From: Pseudomonadales bacterium
GTDB lineage: Bacteria > Pseudomonadota > Gammaproteobacteria > Pseudomonadales > Azotimanducaceae
DNA length: 5,354 nt
Direction of reading: 5' to 3'
Assembly: GCA_021295935.1 (NCBI GenBank)
Contig: JAGWBL010000098.1
Coordinates: forward strand, 1-5,354
Shown: in pieces, positions 5,351-5,354 of the stretch
How positions within the stretch are numbered: the stretch's first letter is position 1
How the letters are laid out: each line of letters begins with the position of its first letter
Notes under the pieces: model-generated
Seen by the model: the letters and a program-made list of their open reading frames with translations, nothing else
Database searches by the model: none
What the model was told of the DNA's origin: nothing
Translations under genes and position numbers: made by a program

Positions 5351-5354
5351 GAGG

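Overview
The window comes from a GC-rich bacterium. Twin-arginine-type signal peptides, two-membrane-style periplasmic proteins and a soluble glutathione S-transferase (GST) point to a Gram-negative, most likely a Pseudomonadota (Proteobacteria) or a Myxococcota/Desulfobacterota-like environmental lineage. The sequence alone does not settle the genus. No rRNA, tRNA, CRISPR array or insertion sequence was seen.

Left part, plus strand (1-1404). The last 21 codons of an unidentified gene overlap by 4 bases the GTG start of a GST gene. That GST gene is broken: its N-terminal thioredoxin-fold half and C-terminal helical half lie in different frames, and the junction looks shorter than normal by roughly eight codons. 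Next is a 173-residue exported protein with a twin-arginine signal and a body resembling the PNPOx-like split-barrel superfamily. After it lies a short open frame with no usual start codon, possibly gene debris, whose stop shares the bases CTAG with the stop of the convergent gene.

Centre, minus strand (4777 down to 1401). This is the most interesting part: a compact, apparently co-transcribed trio. First is an orphan type-I periplasmic substrate-binding protein of the LivK/amide-binding kind (Peripla_BP_6), with no ABC permease or ATPase genes beside it. It overlaps by 4 bases (GTGA) a two-TM membrane protein with a Cache-like periplasmic domain and a HAMP domain but no kinase, cyclase or other output domain. 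Sixteen bases on is an OFA-family (oxalate/formate antiporter-like) MFS transporter. The layout suggests ligand sensing coupled to uptake or efflux. The binding protein could hand its ligand to the Cache-HAMP protein, to the MFS carrier, or to both, by analogy with TRAP and TTT systems and with binding-protein-dependent sensors. This is inference.

Right part, minus strand (5350 down to 5105). A small 81-residue protein resembles the SHOCT-like domain proteins found with DUF4097/YvlB/LiaX-type genes. Its start is only 4 bases from the window edge. Between it and the binding-protein gene lie 327 bases without a convincing gene. They contain several short perfect palindromes and an inverted repeat about 55-80 bases upstream of the operon start, a plausible regulatory region.
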